From Diphasiastrum complanatum (taxonomy: Eukaryota; Streptophyta; Lycopodiopsida; Lycopodiales; Lycopodiaceae), in contig CM055095.1 in assembly GCA_029204225.1 (NCBI GenBank), forward strand, positions 62,898,523 through 62,962,522: DNA of 64,000 nucleotides, read 5' to 3'. The notes below the pieces were generated by a model. It ran no database searches. It was not told the origin of the DNA and saw nothing but the letters and a program-made list of their open reading frames with translations. The position numbers and the translations under genes were made by a program. Shown here piece by piece: positions 31,895 to 43,970 of the stretch (position 1 is the first letter of the stretch; every line of letters starts with the position of its first letter).

Positions 31895-33238
31895 TCCTCA
31901 GGCTGATCTTAACTTGATAAATGAAGCCTTTGGCAAGGCTTTAGTGAGTAGATCAACTACGCAGTCTGAAGAAGATACATGGTGCCTTTGCTTGAACCTT
32001 TTCCCTCACAAAATGGTGAGCAATCTCTATGTGCTTGCTCCTTGCATGGAATGTGTGATTGGTTGCTAATGTTTGGCTTGATTGGTTGTCACAATATATG
32101 ATTGGCTGCTCCTCGGCCTCCATGACTTGTATCTCCACCAAAACTCTCTTTAGCCACAAGACCTCCTTGGTTATTGATGTTAAGGCCTTGTATTCCGACT
32201 CGGTTGAAGATAGAGATATTGTGTCTTGCTTTTTGGAAAGCCAAGACACTATGCCATCACAAAGGAAGGTAGCAAAAGCACTTGTGGACTTCCTATCCAC
32301 CTTATCACCTGCAAAATCAGCATCCGAATATGCCCTCAAGGCAAGGTTATATCCATGATACAAAATGCCAAAGTTCTTGGTGGCCGAGATATACCTCAAC
32401 ACCCTTTTAGCATTTTTCCAATGACAAACCAATGGATTTTGCATAGATTGGCTAAACTTACCAACACTATAAATTAGATCAGGTCTAGTTATAGTAAGAT
32501 AGATTAGAGAGCTTATAATTCTTCTATATAGTGTGATGTCCTCAAATGATGCTTCATCATCACCATTAGAGACTTTTACATTTTGCTCCATAGGAGTATC
32601 TACTCCTTTACAATATTTCATTTCAAACTTCTCTAAGATAGAAGATGCATGTTTGGATTGACAAATAAAACTCAAATCTTTGCCTCTTGATACTTCTATT
32701 CCTAACATGAAATGAAGAACTCCAAGATCCACCATCTTGAACTCTCTAGACAATGCTATTTTCACTTCTTTTATACCATCATGATCATTTCCACTAAGGA
32801 TAATGCCATCTACACACAAAATAAGAATGATGACTTTACCATCATGAAATATCAAGTACAAAGAAGGATCGATCATAAGCACTTACAACAAAATTTATAG
32901 AGTTTAAGAAGGCATTCAACCTAGAGTACCAAGCTCTAGGTGCTTGCTTAAGCCCATTTAAAAGACTTCTTAGCAACAAACATACTTTTTTTTCTTGATC
33001 TTCCTTGATGAAGCGCTCGGGTTGTCTCATGAAGATATCATCTTCCAAATAGCCATTTAGAAAGGCATTAGTCACATCAAGTTGAAAAAGAGGCCAATTG
33101 AAAGTAGTTGCAAGAGAAATGATCAACCTTATAGAAACTAGTTTAGCAACAAGAGCAAAAGTTTAATCAAAATCTACTCCCTTGGTTTGCAAGAATCCCT
33201 TTGCCACTAGCCTTGCTTTATATTTGTTGATACTTCCA
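31895..33238 (-). pseudogene. pol: Copia C reverse transcriptase and RNase H
   Basis: From the right: INKYKARLVAKGF at about 33200, a stop after GVDFD, then WPLFQLDVTNAFLNGYLEDD, LKQAPRAWYSRLNAFLNS, a frameshift near 32880, and LIFHDGKVIILILCVDGIIL, where the usual YVDD reads CVDG. RNase H follows: YSDADFAGDKVDRKSTSAF, TISLSSTESEYKALTSITK and CDNQSSQTLATNHTFHARSK. It ends, after one more frameshift, in SDCVVDLLTKALPK. It is cut at 33238/33239 by the CACTA element. Confidence 0.9.
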
Positions 33239-33668
33239 TGTTAGCCGATATTTTCGCACGAAAAATCAGGCTATGTTTAAAGCGATTTTCATAATTTTGT
33301 AAAAAATTGGCATGTAAAACCCGGCTATTAGTGGCAAAATTGGCACAAAGTTGCCTATAGATAGGGGTCCCAGCCCGCTCAAAATGTGGCTAGAGCAAAT
33401 TTTGAGGCCTTAGAAATGGCCCATAGAATAGTTTACGGCCTTAGATTTGGCCCAATTATAATAGTCGGCATAGCCATGCAAATTTTCCAATGTATTCTAT
33501 TATTTTTTATTAATATATAAAAATTGCCTATTGTGTTTTCAGAGAACCGGGTGCCTTAAGAAAACCCCAAGTCATGAGTGCTCACCAAAAGCCAGACACG
33601 AAAAAGCAACAGAAAAATCGACTCACAGCAAATGACAGAAATGGTGGAGCAAAGTCAAGGAGTTGGGA

Positions 33669-34627
33669 ATGGCAAAGTATGGGCAAGTGGCAAAATCTCA
33701 AGGCAATGTGTTGAACGACACCAAACAACCTCGACGACCTAAACCATGGGCCATGGACAAGCAAAATGAAAATGATAATGAGGGGCTAAACTCACTTGAT
33801 AAAAATATCCTACCTAAACATGGTAAGGGTTGACCACAAGTAGTCATAAGGACTACCCAATCTAGATTTACTCTTCTTCCTATCCCATCTAGATTTACTC
33901 AATTAAAAAACAGAACACGACTTGGACGCATTTTGACAAGATTTGAAAATGAACAACCAAATTTATAACTGTTGACTTATCCAAGAATGTTTTAAATTCA
34001 TTGACTGAGTCTCCCCTTTCTCCCTACCTGGAAGCATTGGTTAAGCCCTTTGATAGAAAGAAATATTCATGTTGGCCTGATAGAGTACCACTACCATTAT
34101 GTGGAACATCATTTTCATATTGGGGTCATATGTACATGATCAAGCCAAGTGAGCACTTTCCTAATGTGGGATTGGGTTTATTTTCTTTGACTAGCATTGA
34201 TGTCCCCTTGAATAGTGTTGTCACATTAATGCCTTATGCAGGACCTCAATACAATTGGGGTGATTGGCATGCTCTATGTCGTCACCAATGGAGAATGCAG
34301 GTTTATGGCTTGAATGCCAATGCTTGTTCTTTGGAAGAGCGACGTGTGCAAGGAGAGAATGTTTCGAAATCACATCGTATGTACATTGATGGGGCTCCAA
34401 AAAAATATGGCAATATTGCTGCATACATAAATAGTTCCATTGGGCACCCTTCATTAACTAATTGTGATTTCGAGGAACGTACCAATGGAAAGGACGAATA
34501 CTTTTCTAGGAACTCAAAAAGTACATACGTAATGGTATGTGCAATAAGGCCCATTAAATGTGGTGAAGAGCTATTCATCAAATATAGCTTCAATTGCCCT
34601 CTTCCAAGATGTGTACACTGGCTTTGA
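33669..34627 (+). CDS. SET-domain-like protein inside the CACTA element, two exons proposed
   Basis: Proposed exons 33669-33822 and 34035-34627 join in phase to 248 residues. The acceptor has a strong pyrimidine tract (CTCCCCTTTCTCCC). The second exon alone shows the SET pattern: GLGLFS (97-102) for the N-terminal GxGxF turn, then YIDGAPKKYGNIAAYINSS (168-186) for the substrate and cofactor site, then VMVCAIRPIKCGEELFIKYS (217-236) for the closing GEEL-x2-Y motif. SET proteins transfer methyl groups from S-adenosylmethionine to protein lysines. The usual N-H-S reads N-S-S here and no pre-SET or post-SET cysteine cluster is seen, so activity is uncertain. No stop interrupts the second exon although neighbouring DNA is old. 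It is on the same strand as, and just upstream of, the transposase. Confidence 0.6.
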
Positions 34628-34854
34628 GCCAAACTCAAGCATGTACCTTGTGAATATTAAAATACATTTTATCTATTTAGTGAGAGCAAGTTATATTGAA
34701 TGTGAATTAATTGTTATTTTAATATTTCATATTGCATGCCTTAATTTAAGATATGGTGTTTGATTTGCATGTCTTAATTTTAGTTTTAATTTTCATGAAT
34801 GACAATCTTATATGTTAATTGATGAATATGTTAATTTGTTTCCCATATTTGAAG

Positions 34855-36223
34855 GATTATGAATTGTTATCTAGCTCTAGTGACGATGACAACAGTCACT
34901 CCATATCCTAAACAAGATTGGCATACGATGGGCCTCACATAAAGCAACTACCACGTCGTGAGCGTATGGGATTGAGAGCCATGATGAAAATAGATGAACA
35001 ACAATGTGCCAAAGCAAATCAGCCTCGATCTTCTTCTTCTTCTTCTTCAGAATCAAGATCAAGTGCTGAAAATGATTTTTGCATTCAAGATGAAGTTGAA
35101 ATCATGAACGACTTGATAAATAACGTCTATGAGCATCATGATATGGAAGAACGCACTGAATATGATAGCAAATCATTTATTAGTGCCGAGGAAAAAAAAT
35201 TGAGAGAAGAATCAAACACACCATTATATCCTGGAGCGAAGACATCTCGTTTGGCCGCTTCGTTGCTTATATTGGACCTCCAAGCAAAATATAAATGGAG
35301 TGATACAAGTGTTACATCCTTATTTGGGTAAATAAGATTGAGAGTTTTTTTTAAGAATTTAATAGATGTGTTGTTCAAGTCAAATGTTTTAGTTGGCTAA
35401 ATGATCTTTATTTTATATTATGAAAATTCATTTCATTATGTACAGGTTATTGCGCAAACTACTTCCAGAAGGAAACACTAACACAAATTGGATTGATTCT
35501 TTTAGGTTTTACAACTTTCGAATATCACGCGGCTCTCATTTGTGGACCAAATATTGATGCTCGCCACTCATGTCATTTAAACAAAGTTGTGTATGAAAAT
35601 CATCGCAAGTACTTGCATGATGAAAATCATCCATTTAGAAATGCTCATAGAAGAGGCTTTGGAGGAAGATCAGAAACAAGAATGCCTCCAAAGAGAATGT
35701 TTGTGTCAGATTGGCACAAACTTTGGATTGAATCCGAGACTAAGCCAATCAATGGTATGAAAAGACTATCCATCTTTCATTTTTTACCATATTGGAATAA
35801 CCTTTTGATCAATCACTTGCTTGATCCTATGCACATATTCAAAAATGTGGGTGAATCAATATGGAAACACTTGGTGGGCGACAAAGACAGTATTTTTGCC
35901 AGACATGATCTACAAGAATCAAAAACAAAAAAAGAGTATTGGCCAAAATTATGTACTGATGGAAATACCTATAGTATTCCAAGAGCCCCTTGGATTCTTA
36001 CGAAAGAAGAGTATAAGTATGTACGGTCAGTCATTTGCGAGATGAGAACACCAATGGGTTTTGCTCATTCACTACAAACATCATTCACAACTGAAGGAAA
36101 ACTCCATGGTCTAAAATCTCACAATTGGTTGAAGATGGTTGAGTACATATTTCCAATGTGCATTCATGGCTGTCTAACTGATCAACTTCGTGATGCCATT
36201 TACAAATTAGCATCCGTTGTCAG
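34855..36223 (+). pseudogene. CACTA transposase, first exons
   Basis: Exon to 35327 ends STPLYPGAKTSRLAASL-like (here NTPLYPGAKTSRLAASLLIL), the hallmark start of the TNP2 region. A GT-AG intron at 35328-35455 joins LFG to LLRKLLPEGN. Shortly after, near 35500, the frame jumps to HLNKVVYENHRKYLHDENHP and then LLDPMHIFKNVGESIWKHL and LKSHNWLKMVEYIFP, all typical of Transposase_21. Relatives have a long block, roughly 250 residues, between these points, so a deletion probably removed part of the catalytic core. Transposase_21 enzymes cut and rejoin the element ends. Confidence 0.8.
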
Positions 36224-36343
36224 GTACTTAATTTTTTTTGTTTACATCGATATCTTATGAAATTTCGTGTTTTTTTTCTAATACAAGTTTGATAAAATAA
36301 TATGAACGTACTAAAATCTAGTTATACTACAAACATGATGTAG

Positions 36344-37317
36344 ATGGATGTGTGGTAAGGAGATTCGTAAGATAGACGTGCAAACAAAGCAAGAAGATAT
36401 GGTGAACGCTGTATGTATGCTTGAGAGGGATTTTCCAACTTCTATCCTAGACATACAGGTGCATCTGCTTGTGCACTTGGTCCAAGAAGTAGGTATTGCC
36501 GGTCCTATGCACTCAAGGTGTAATACACTTGAATTTGATTTTAGTAGTTTCAATAAATGTAGTGTGAAATAACAGAATGTTCTCATTGATGTGTTAAAAT
36601 TTTCTGTAGGTGGATGTTTTTCTTGGAAAGATTCATGAAAGTGTTGAAAGATTTTGTGTGTCAGAAGGCAAGGCCAGAGGGAAGCATGTTAGAGGGATGG
36701 TTAGTGCAAGAATCTCTATTTTATGTTACCAAAGTTTTGTTTCAAATAGATCCATCTGCTCCACGACTATGGCATGATGAGGAAAGCAATGAGGTGAAAG
36801 GTGAAAAACCTCAAGGTATGGGTAGTTCCAAAAAAATGACATCTAGTTTGAGAGAAAAAATTGCAACCTTAATGCTATATAATTCAGGAGTAATGGATAA
36901 ATGGTTGGAATTATATGAGGAAAAAGAAAAGAAAAGGGTATTGACTAGAAATCGACACCGACGCAATAGGCGTAGAGGTCAAGCTACACCTTCACATGAT
37001 CTTGAGCCATTGCCCAATCAATGCACTATAGACTGGATGGTTGATACACTCCAACAAGCAAGATCAAAGGGACAACTCATATCTAACACAGAATGGGAAT
37101 TTGCAAGAGGATGTGATTGGAAGGTTTGTCTATAACTCTATTTTTTTTTAATGAACAATTTTAATTTGTACGATGATTGATTATTGTTTTAATTATAATC
37201 AACATGTGACAGTATTGAAAGTATAGTGCAATGTGGGCATATGGTTGTCATCATCGCATTGAATCAATTGATATGAAATGGCGAACTTATGATTGTGGTG
37301 TGATGGCATCCTTCCAT
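36344..37317 (+). pseudogene. CACTA transposase, DUF4218 exons
   Basis: It reads CMLERDFPTSILDIQVHLLVHLVQE, then across a small intron (about 36520-36609) RWMFFLERFMKVLKDFV and ARPEGSMLEGWLVQE, the DUF4218 signature of CACTA transposases. A further exon begins after an intron near 37130-37213 with YSAMWAYGCHHRIESIDMKW and TYDCGVMASFH, where the gypsy element is inserted after 37317. Confidence 0.85.
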
Positions 37318-38140
37318 TGTTAGCAACTGTGCTAACACAGAGAAAAAAATAAAAAATAATAATAAAACTTCGTGGCATGTGTTTTGTAAGACCACGTATG
37401 AGTATCTATCAATAAACTTCAAGCCATGGCATGTGTTTTGTAAGTCCATGAGTAGAAGCTTAAATAATAATAAAATAGCTTAAACTTAGATTTAGAACTT
37501 AGCCTTAGGAAACTTAAGATTAGAAATATTTTATCTTAAGTTTTCCTAAGTTAAGAAATTTGAAGTTGTAAATCCTAAGTTAGAAGTTCTTGAAAGACTA
37601 GGAACAGATTAGTCCCATAAGTTAGTAGACACTTATGGAAGACCCTCCTTGCCATAAAAGGAGAGGTATTTGCATTGTAACCAACACTTTTGAGATTAAG
37701 CTATCTTGCTCTCTATTTTGGAGAATTATCATTCTATGTCATTTGTGTTCCCTTTGGAAAGGTGCATAGCTTGAGGGAAGGTGCTCGGGCCTCCTCTTGC
37801 CTCCTTTCATCGGTTTATTGTGGCATGTTCTTTATTGCTTATTTACTTAATATTAGCCGCAATATTGTTTTATCACCCTTTGGGTGTTAAGTAGAATTTA
37901 GATTAATTACCTTGCTAGTTGGGTAAGCTTTAGCAAGGGTTTGTATTTTGTCGCCTTAGATAGTTTCATTTCCGTTTTGTGCACTAGTTGGGTAAGCCTT
38001 AGTGCTTCCGTCATTACTTCTTATTTTTGCATTTCTGTTTGAAACTTGGTAGAAACTTAAAAAGTGGACGAATCTTTACATCCCTATACTACACCCGTAA
38101 GTAGATCTAGCCACTGCACGCACTAGAAATACTTCCAACA
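37318..38140 (+). repeat. 5' LTR of the gypsy element
   Basis: 823 bp, TGTTAG...CAACA. It matches the right LTR closely over both halves flanking copia E. A TTAAGTTTTCCTAAGTTA-type short inverted stretch lies near 37530. Confidence 0.95.
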
Positions 38141-38141
38141 T

Positions 38142-38154
38142 TGGTGCCGTTGCC
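38142..38154 (+). other. Gypsy primer-binding site
   Basis: TGGTGCCGTTGCC lies one base after the LTR. It is close to the complement of a tRNA-Asp 3' end used by related plant gypsy elements. Confidence 0.75.
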
Positions 38155-38995
38155 ACTTTTTAAGTATTTTTTTACCTAGATTCTTCTCCTTTTTCTTTTG
38201 TTTTTGCTTCCATGTTGTATGTTTGCTTGTGAGCTTGTCTCTATATACCAACAAACAGCACGCGTCGTCTCTCCAGGTCCTACAAAAGCTGTGGAGCAAC
38301 TTCTCAAACCGGAGGGAAGCAACAAAAGAGTCAACTTGGGCATTTTCTTCGAAAGAAATGACCCAAGTGACCTTTTTCACCACCAAAAAGGTATATCAGA
38401 ACTCGTCAGCCTGTCTGCACCCCTAACAGACCCTGATCTTTCATTTTATAACATCCGCAAATTCTGACCACGGTCAGATTTTGAGAAAACAGCCTGATAT
38501 ACTATCAAAATCTCTTATTTCTCACCCAAATCCTTGTCCTAGAATTCGCCAGCTTCACTGAGGCTAGATCTCATCAAGATCAGTCCTCCAACAGCTCCGC
38601 GAATTCTATCTCACAGATTTTGCCTGTTTATTAGTCAGAAAATCACATTTTTTTTCATATTCCCTATCTGCCAGTCAAAACTCTCTGTTAGATTTCGTCA
38701 TCCAGCCTAAGAGTTCGTTCTCAAAGAGCACAATTTTGCTGTCCTACCCAGGAATTCTGAAACTGCAATTTTTTCCTAGAAAATCTAAAAAAATCGCTAT
38801 TCTGACATTCAAAAATCTTTTTCAGAATTCACGAGTATCACAATTAGCTTTATCTGCCTCTCCATGATTTGTCAGCCTGTCCACGAATTCTATCACCACC
38901 AGAAAGACCAAGTTTTGTCCTACACTATCCATTCTGCAAGCAAACTGTCCTTTTTGCCAAGTACAATCCTGCTCTGCATATCTGTATTCTACATC
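38155..38995 (+). other. Gypsy leader
   Basis: 840 bp between primer-binding site and gag, with many short AATTC and TCTGTC words. No open frame of note. Confidence 0.7.
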
Positions 38996-40190
38996 ATGTC
39001 TCGTGACTGTGCTGAATCTTCTAATCCGACTCCTCCACAAATAGAACGAAGAATTCCATGTATTGATGCACCAAAGTACGATGGAAAATCTGACCCAGTC
39101 CGATTTCTCCAAGACTTTGATAATGCATGCCATTTTTATGGAGATACCTCTGAAACTGAAAAGCTTTGCCTATTTTCCATGGTACTTGAATCTCGAAGCT
39201 CCTGATCTTGCTTCTTGGACCACCCTCAAGGACGCTCTCATCAAGCGTTTCAAACCATCTAAACTGACTCAGAGCCAGTTCATTCAAATTACTCATATCA
39301 AGATGCGTCGCGAAGAGTCTGTTCAAAACTACATTGAGCGTTTTAAACGTCTCAAAGTAGAATGTGTTGATGAAAATATCACTGAAAGAATGGCCATAAA
39401 ACTATTTTTAGTTGGATTGCCTAAAAACATCCGCCGTGAACTCAAACCAATTGACCTTTATGATCAACTTAAAGATGTGATGACCGATGCTATCCGTGAA
39501 GAAGACGAAGGTTCCGACAATGACTTTGACCATCGTGAAAGGAAATCTAAGAATCCGGACCGTCCTAATCACCCAAAGTTCGATAATATTGCCCAGTCTT
39601 TTGAACTTCTACATCAAATCGAAACCTGACAAAAAGCTCAACAATCTGATATGGATAAACTCACTGCCGATTTCCAAACCGCCATGAAACAGATTGCTGA
39701 GAAATCCTTTTCAGCATGGAAAAATGTCTGGTGTCCAATCTGCTCACAGCATCACACTGCTAATGAATGCCCTCAACTGCAAAATCATTTTTCAGCAGCC
39801 ACCAGACCCACCATATATCGAGCTTACCGCCCTTACCCGCCACAACAACCTGTGCCACGACCAGGGGTTTGCCAACCACAACCACCTACACCAAATCAAT
39901 ACCCATCCCCACGCCAACAGTTTGTTGTTAACCAACCTGCCCCACAAAACGCTGTCCATTATCTTGATCCGAATACCATCAATCAGGCTACCTACTATGT
40001 GGAAGACAATACTCAACCACAATACTCTACTGAAATGGTTGTTTATTATACCTATGATTCTAATGCTCAACCGGTGGATCCCAATGCCCAAGCTTACAAT
40101 CCAAACCAAGCTGTTTTTTTTCACATCAACTACCCGCAATACGAGGATGTTTTATCTGTGCAGGTAATCTTCCTAGTATTCGCTGCCTAG
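38996..40190 (+). pseudogene. gag: Gypsy Gag with zinc knuckle
   Basis: Starts MSRDCAESSNPTPPQ; PKYDGKSDPVRFLQDFDNAC opens the Retrotrans_gag domain. A frameshift near 39200 leads to LASWTTLKDALIKRFKPSKL and SVQNYIERFKRL. A TGA at about 39628 follows HQIET. The next part has the knuckle CPICSQHHTANEC and a Pro/Gln/Tyr-rich tail. A second knuckle, CENCGIEHHVKDC, follows at about 40217-40255 in another frame. Confidence 0.85.
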
Positions 40191-40240
40191 ATAAACTTCG
40201 CTTTCCTCCAGCTTGTGAAAACTGCGGTATTGAACATCAC

Positions 40241-41640
40241 GTGAAGGACTGCCCATCCCGATCTAAGCCAGCCAATCTTGTCTGTTCAGTGCAAGTAGAA
40301 ACCTTACCAATCGAAACACATCCTGCTTGGGACTTGACTCGGGCACAAACCCAATGCCAAGCCCCTACACTTGCACCCAGCAAAACTCAATCGCAGGCTG
40401 TTCCTGCAAGTAATGACTCAACCCCGATAGTTTAAACTCATCCATCTGAAGAAATTCAGCTGCATCATGAGTATCGCCAGCAAACCTGCAATGCCGACCA
40501 ACGATCTTCCTCTTCCCATGAAGTACCTCACAAGCTCTTTGAAAGCAAAACCCTTGAAGGTACCGAAGTTACTACAAGCCAATGTCACTCTTCCCTTCCA
40601 TGTACTCTGGAAGCATGCTGGCCAGTGGAAACAACAGATCCAATCCAATACCACCACCATTGTTGACGAGTTGCCTGAAATGCCCTTACATCTAACCAAT
40701 CCACTCAGCGAATGAGACAACATCAAAATTCTAGCTACCCATCATCAATCCCATGAAGTTTTAGCAGTACTCAATGGAGGTTCCAGGGTTGATATCATTT
40801 TCACATTTCTCATGATGGAATGGAATCTGAGAGACAAGCTAGCCAAACCTACTTGTCAGCTTCAGATGGCTGATCAAAGTGTGGTCCGACCTACTGGTTT
40901 CCTTCCGCACGTGCTGATCAAACTAGGAGGTCTCAAGTTTTCTGTTGATCTTGTAGTACTTGATATTTCCAATAATTTCTATTCTTATGAATTACTACTT
41001 GGTCGTCCGTGGCTCACCAATGCACGAGTCATTCATGACTGGAGCAAAGGCCGAGTCACTTTTGAAAATCGTGACAGTTCTGTCACCATTGACTCAACGG
41101 GTAAACTCAAACCTGCACGCATCCATGATGAGGGATCCTCAACCACCAACTCAGTATTTGAGTCATACCAGTCCATCCACGAAAAAGGTCATTATGTTAA
41201 ATCTACTGATATCATAAACTGGAGTCACAGTCTAGCTACCATTGATTGTGTGAATGTTGATTATTGTGCTCAGCATCAGGATAATTGTACCTCTCCACAC
41301 CCGATCGATCACGACCAATTACCTGATCTAGATACACCCATCATCAATATCAATTTTATTGATATTCTTCCACACCATGATGAGCTGGTAAATGTTGCAT
41401 GGCTACCTACTAATGAATCAGACGATTTATTCATTGATGACGAGAACGTCTTACAAATTCAGAGTTGCCCAGAAGATATGGACATTTCTGATATTGAGAT
41501 CCTCAACTATATGGAAGCACTTCCCCTGAAGACCTATCCGCAACATGCTTCCAAGGTGGAATCCGTTGCCAAGTTTGTAATTGAAAAACCTGAGACAAAA
41601 TTTTACCGTCCCACATGCCCACTATCCATGGGATCTCTGT
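40241..41640 (+). pseudogene. pol: Gypsy protease region and linker
   Basis: Near 40760 the retropepsin-like site reads VLNGGSRVDIIF, where relatives have DGGS or DTG; the catalytic Asp is Asn. The fold continues (QMADQSVVRPTGFLPHVLIK, DLVVLDI, YELLLGRPWLTNARVIHDW), typical of gypsy aspartic proteases, then a long acidic linker (DESDDLFIDDENVL-like). No stop interrupts 40812-41642. Confidence 0.75.
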
Positions 41641-42099
41641 GAGGAGGAGACTATCTTTCAAATTGATGACGAGATCCTCCATGACATACCAACTATCTCT
41701 CCACCACCGAAACCTCAACCACGTGGTCATACTACGAAAGAGAAAATGAAAAAACCACTTCAAATTCAACCGCCAGGTGACCTCACCATTGTTCGGGAAG
41801 TTCCTAAAATTGCCTCTATCCCTACACCAGTCCCCGAAAAAACACCATCTCGGCAAGATAAAGGCAAGGCCCCCCTCGAATATCCAGCCCATGATGTTTC
41901 TGCATACTTTAAGGACTATACGATCGAGGATGTCACAATCAAATTACCCCAAGCTCAATGTGAGCCCACTGGTAATTCACCCTACGAAGGCCCTGCACAA
42001 ACCATAACCCTTTCCCTGAGTGAGCCAAATGAAACCAACGAATATCTTGTCCACGTCGGAGCTCATCTCAATCGCGAACAATGAAGACGGCTTGAAAAG

Positions 42100-43970
42100 C
42101 TCCTGTGAAATGACATATCTTTGTCTGGACCTATAAAGACATGAAAGGCGTCTCACCCCAAGTAGCTGTGCATCGTATCCCACTTAAACCGGGTGCGAGG
42201 CCCATTGCGAGTCGTCCATACAGATGCAATCCCATCTATAAGACCAAGATCAAAGAAGAATTATAACGCCTCTTAGATGCGGGATTTATCTATGAAATTG
42301 AGCATACTGAGTGGGTCTCCCCAATTGTCATCGTCCCCAAGAAAAATGGAAAACTCTGGATCTGAGTCGATTTTAAGAAACTTAACGCTGTCACTAAACG
42401 TGATCATTTTCCATTACCTTTCGGAGAATCCATCTTAGAAAATCTAGCAGGAGATGAGACTTACTCCTTCTTAGATGGCTTTAGCAGATATAATATGATC
42501 CAAATCGCTAAAGATGATCAACACAGAACCGCCTTTGCCACAAAATGGGGAACCTTCTGCTGGAAAGTCATGCCTTTTGGTCTCTGCAATGCTCCTAGCA
42601 CCTTCCAACATGTTATGCAAGCGGCCTTTTCTCAGCAGATGGGCGATACCTTAGAAGTTTACTTGGACGATTTAGGAGCACATTCCGAAGAAATACGTCA
42701 TCTGTCTATGCTCACATTTTTTTTTATCCAATGTCAATGCTTCAGTATCTCTCTTAATCCTGAAAAATGCCAGATTTGGGTAACCCATGGTATTGTGTTA
42801 GGACATATTATGTCACAAAATGGCATTGCCACGGACCCTGAAAAGATCCTTATCATTCAAAATCTACCGGAACCGCGTACGATACGAGAAGTTTACTCCT
42901 TCCTTGGCCACGCCAACTACTATCGGTGCTTTAATTTCGATTTCGCTAACAAAGCACGCTTAAGATACAAAGTAGTTGTAGTTCCCAAATGGCCGAATGA
43001 ACAACGCGTCGTCTTTAATCGACTCAAAGAAGCCCTTACCAATGCACCCATCCTTCGGGCTCCTGATTATTCTAAAGAATTCCATGTGCATACCGATGCA
43101 TCCAAGCATGCCATTGGAGCAGTGCTCACCCAACCAGGAGAATTCAAAAAGGACTACTGAATTCGTTTTCTTAGTTGACAATTGATACATGTCGAAGTCA
43201 ATTATACCACTACCGAACGCGAAGCCTTGGCAATGGTATATGCGGTTCAGAAGTTTTGCCATTATCTTCTAGGAAAAGTCTTTGCGTTCTTCACTGATCA
43301 TCAAGCACTGTTGTATCTCATCAACAACACCTGCACCACCGGCCATATTACTAGATGGATCCTATTATTGAGAGAATTTGAGTTTAGGATCATGGTTCGT
43401 AAGGGAGTTCAGTATTTTTTAGCAGACCATCTATCCCAAATCCCTACCCTTCCTACCCCTGATCAAGGCATCAACGATGATTTACCATATGCAATCCTTT
43501 TCCAAGTTGACTCTACACCTATATGGGCTAAGGAAATTACCAAATATTTAACTTCAGGGCAGATGGATCATTCCTTCTCTAAACCTGAACAATGTGCGTT
43601 GGTCCTCAAAACTAAACCTTATAGGTTAATTGCAAGACAACTCTACAAGCAAGGGTTAGATGGAATTATCTGACGATGTCTTACTGAAGGAAAAATACCC
43701 TCTATAATTTCCCTCACTCATGAAGGTATTGGTGCCGACCATTTCTCTTCTAAAACAACTGCTAAGAAAATCCTCTTAGTCGGTTTTTGGTGGCCAACAC
43801 TCTTCAAGGATACGCACAATTACACTAAAGCTTGTGATATCTGCCAACACACAAAACGCTTTCAAAAAACAGACTACATGCCTTTACACCCCGAAACCAC
43901 TGATCAAGCTTTTCAGAAATGGAAAATTGATTATGTCGGACCTATTAGTCCTGCTGCTCGACACACACAA
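42100..43970 (+). pseudogene. pol: Gypsy reverse transcriptase, RNase H and integrase start
   Basis: Order: HRIPLKPGARPIASRPYR, WVSPIVIVPKKNGKLWI, stop, VDFKKLN, FLDGFSRYNMI, FGLCNAPSTFQHVM, the catalytic VYLDDLGAHS, GHIMSQNGIATDPEK. RNase H has HVHTDASKHAIGAVL, TTTEREALAMVYAVQKF, FFTDHQALLYLINN. The integrase zinc region follows: THEGIGADHF ... WWPTLFKDTHNYTKACDICQ. The core starts KWKIDYVGPI with the first Asp. It then stops matching integrase at about 43965, so the second Asp and the Glu of the DDE triad are absent. At least four stops are present. Confidence 0.9.

Noticed and set aside
33239-33480. Canonical CACTA terminal inverted repeat at the left junction
   Set aside because: The sequence starts TTAGCCGATATT, lacks CACTA, and has no inverted partner near 54100-54715, so the element ends stay approximate.
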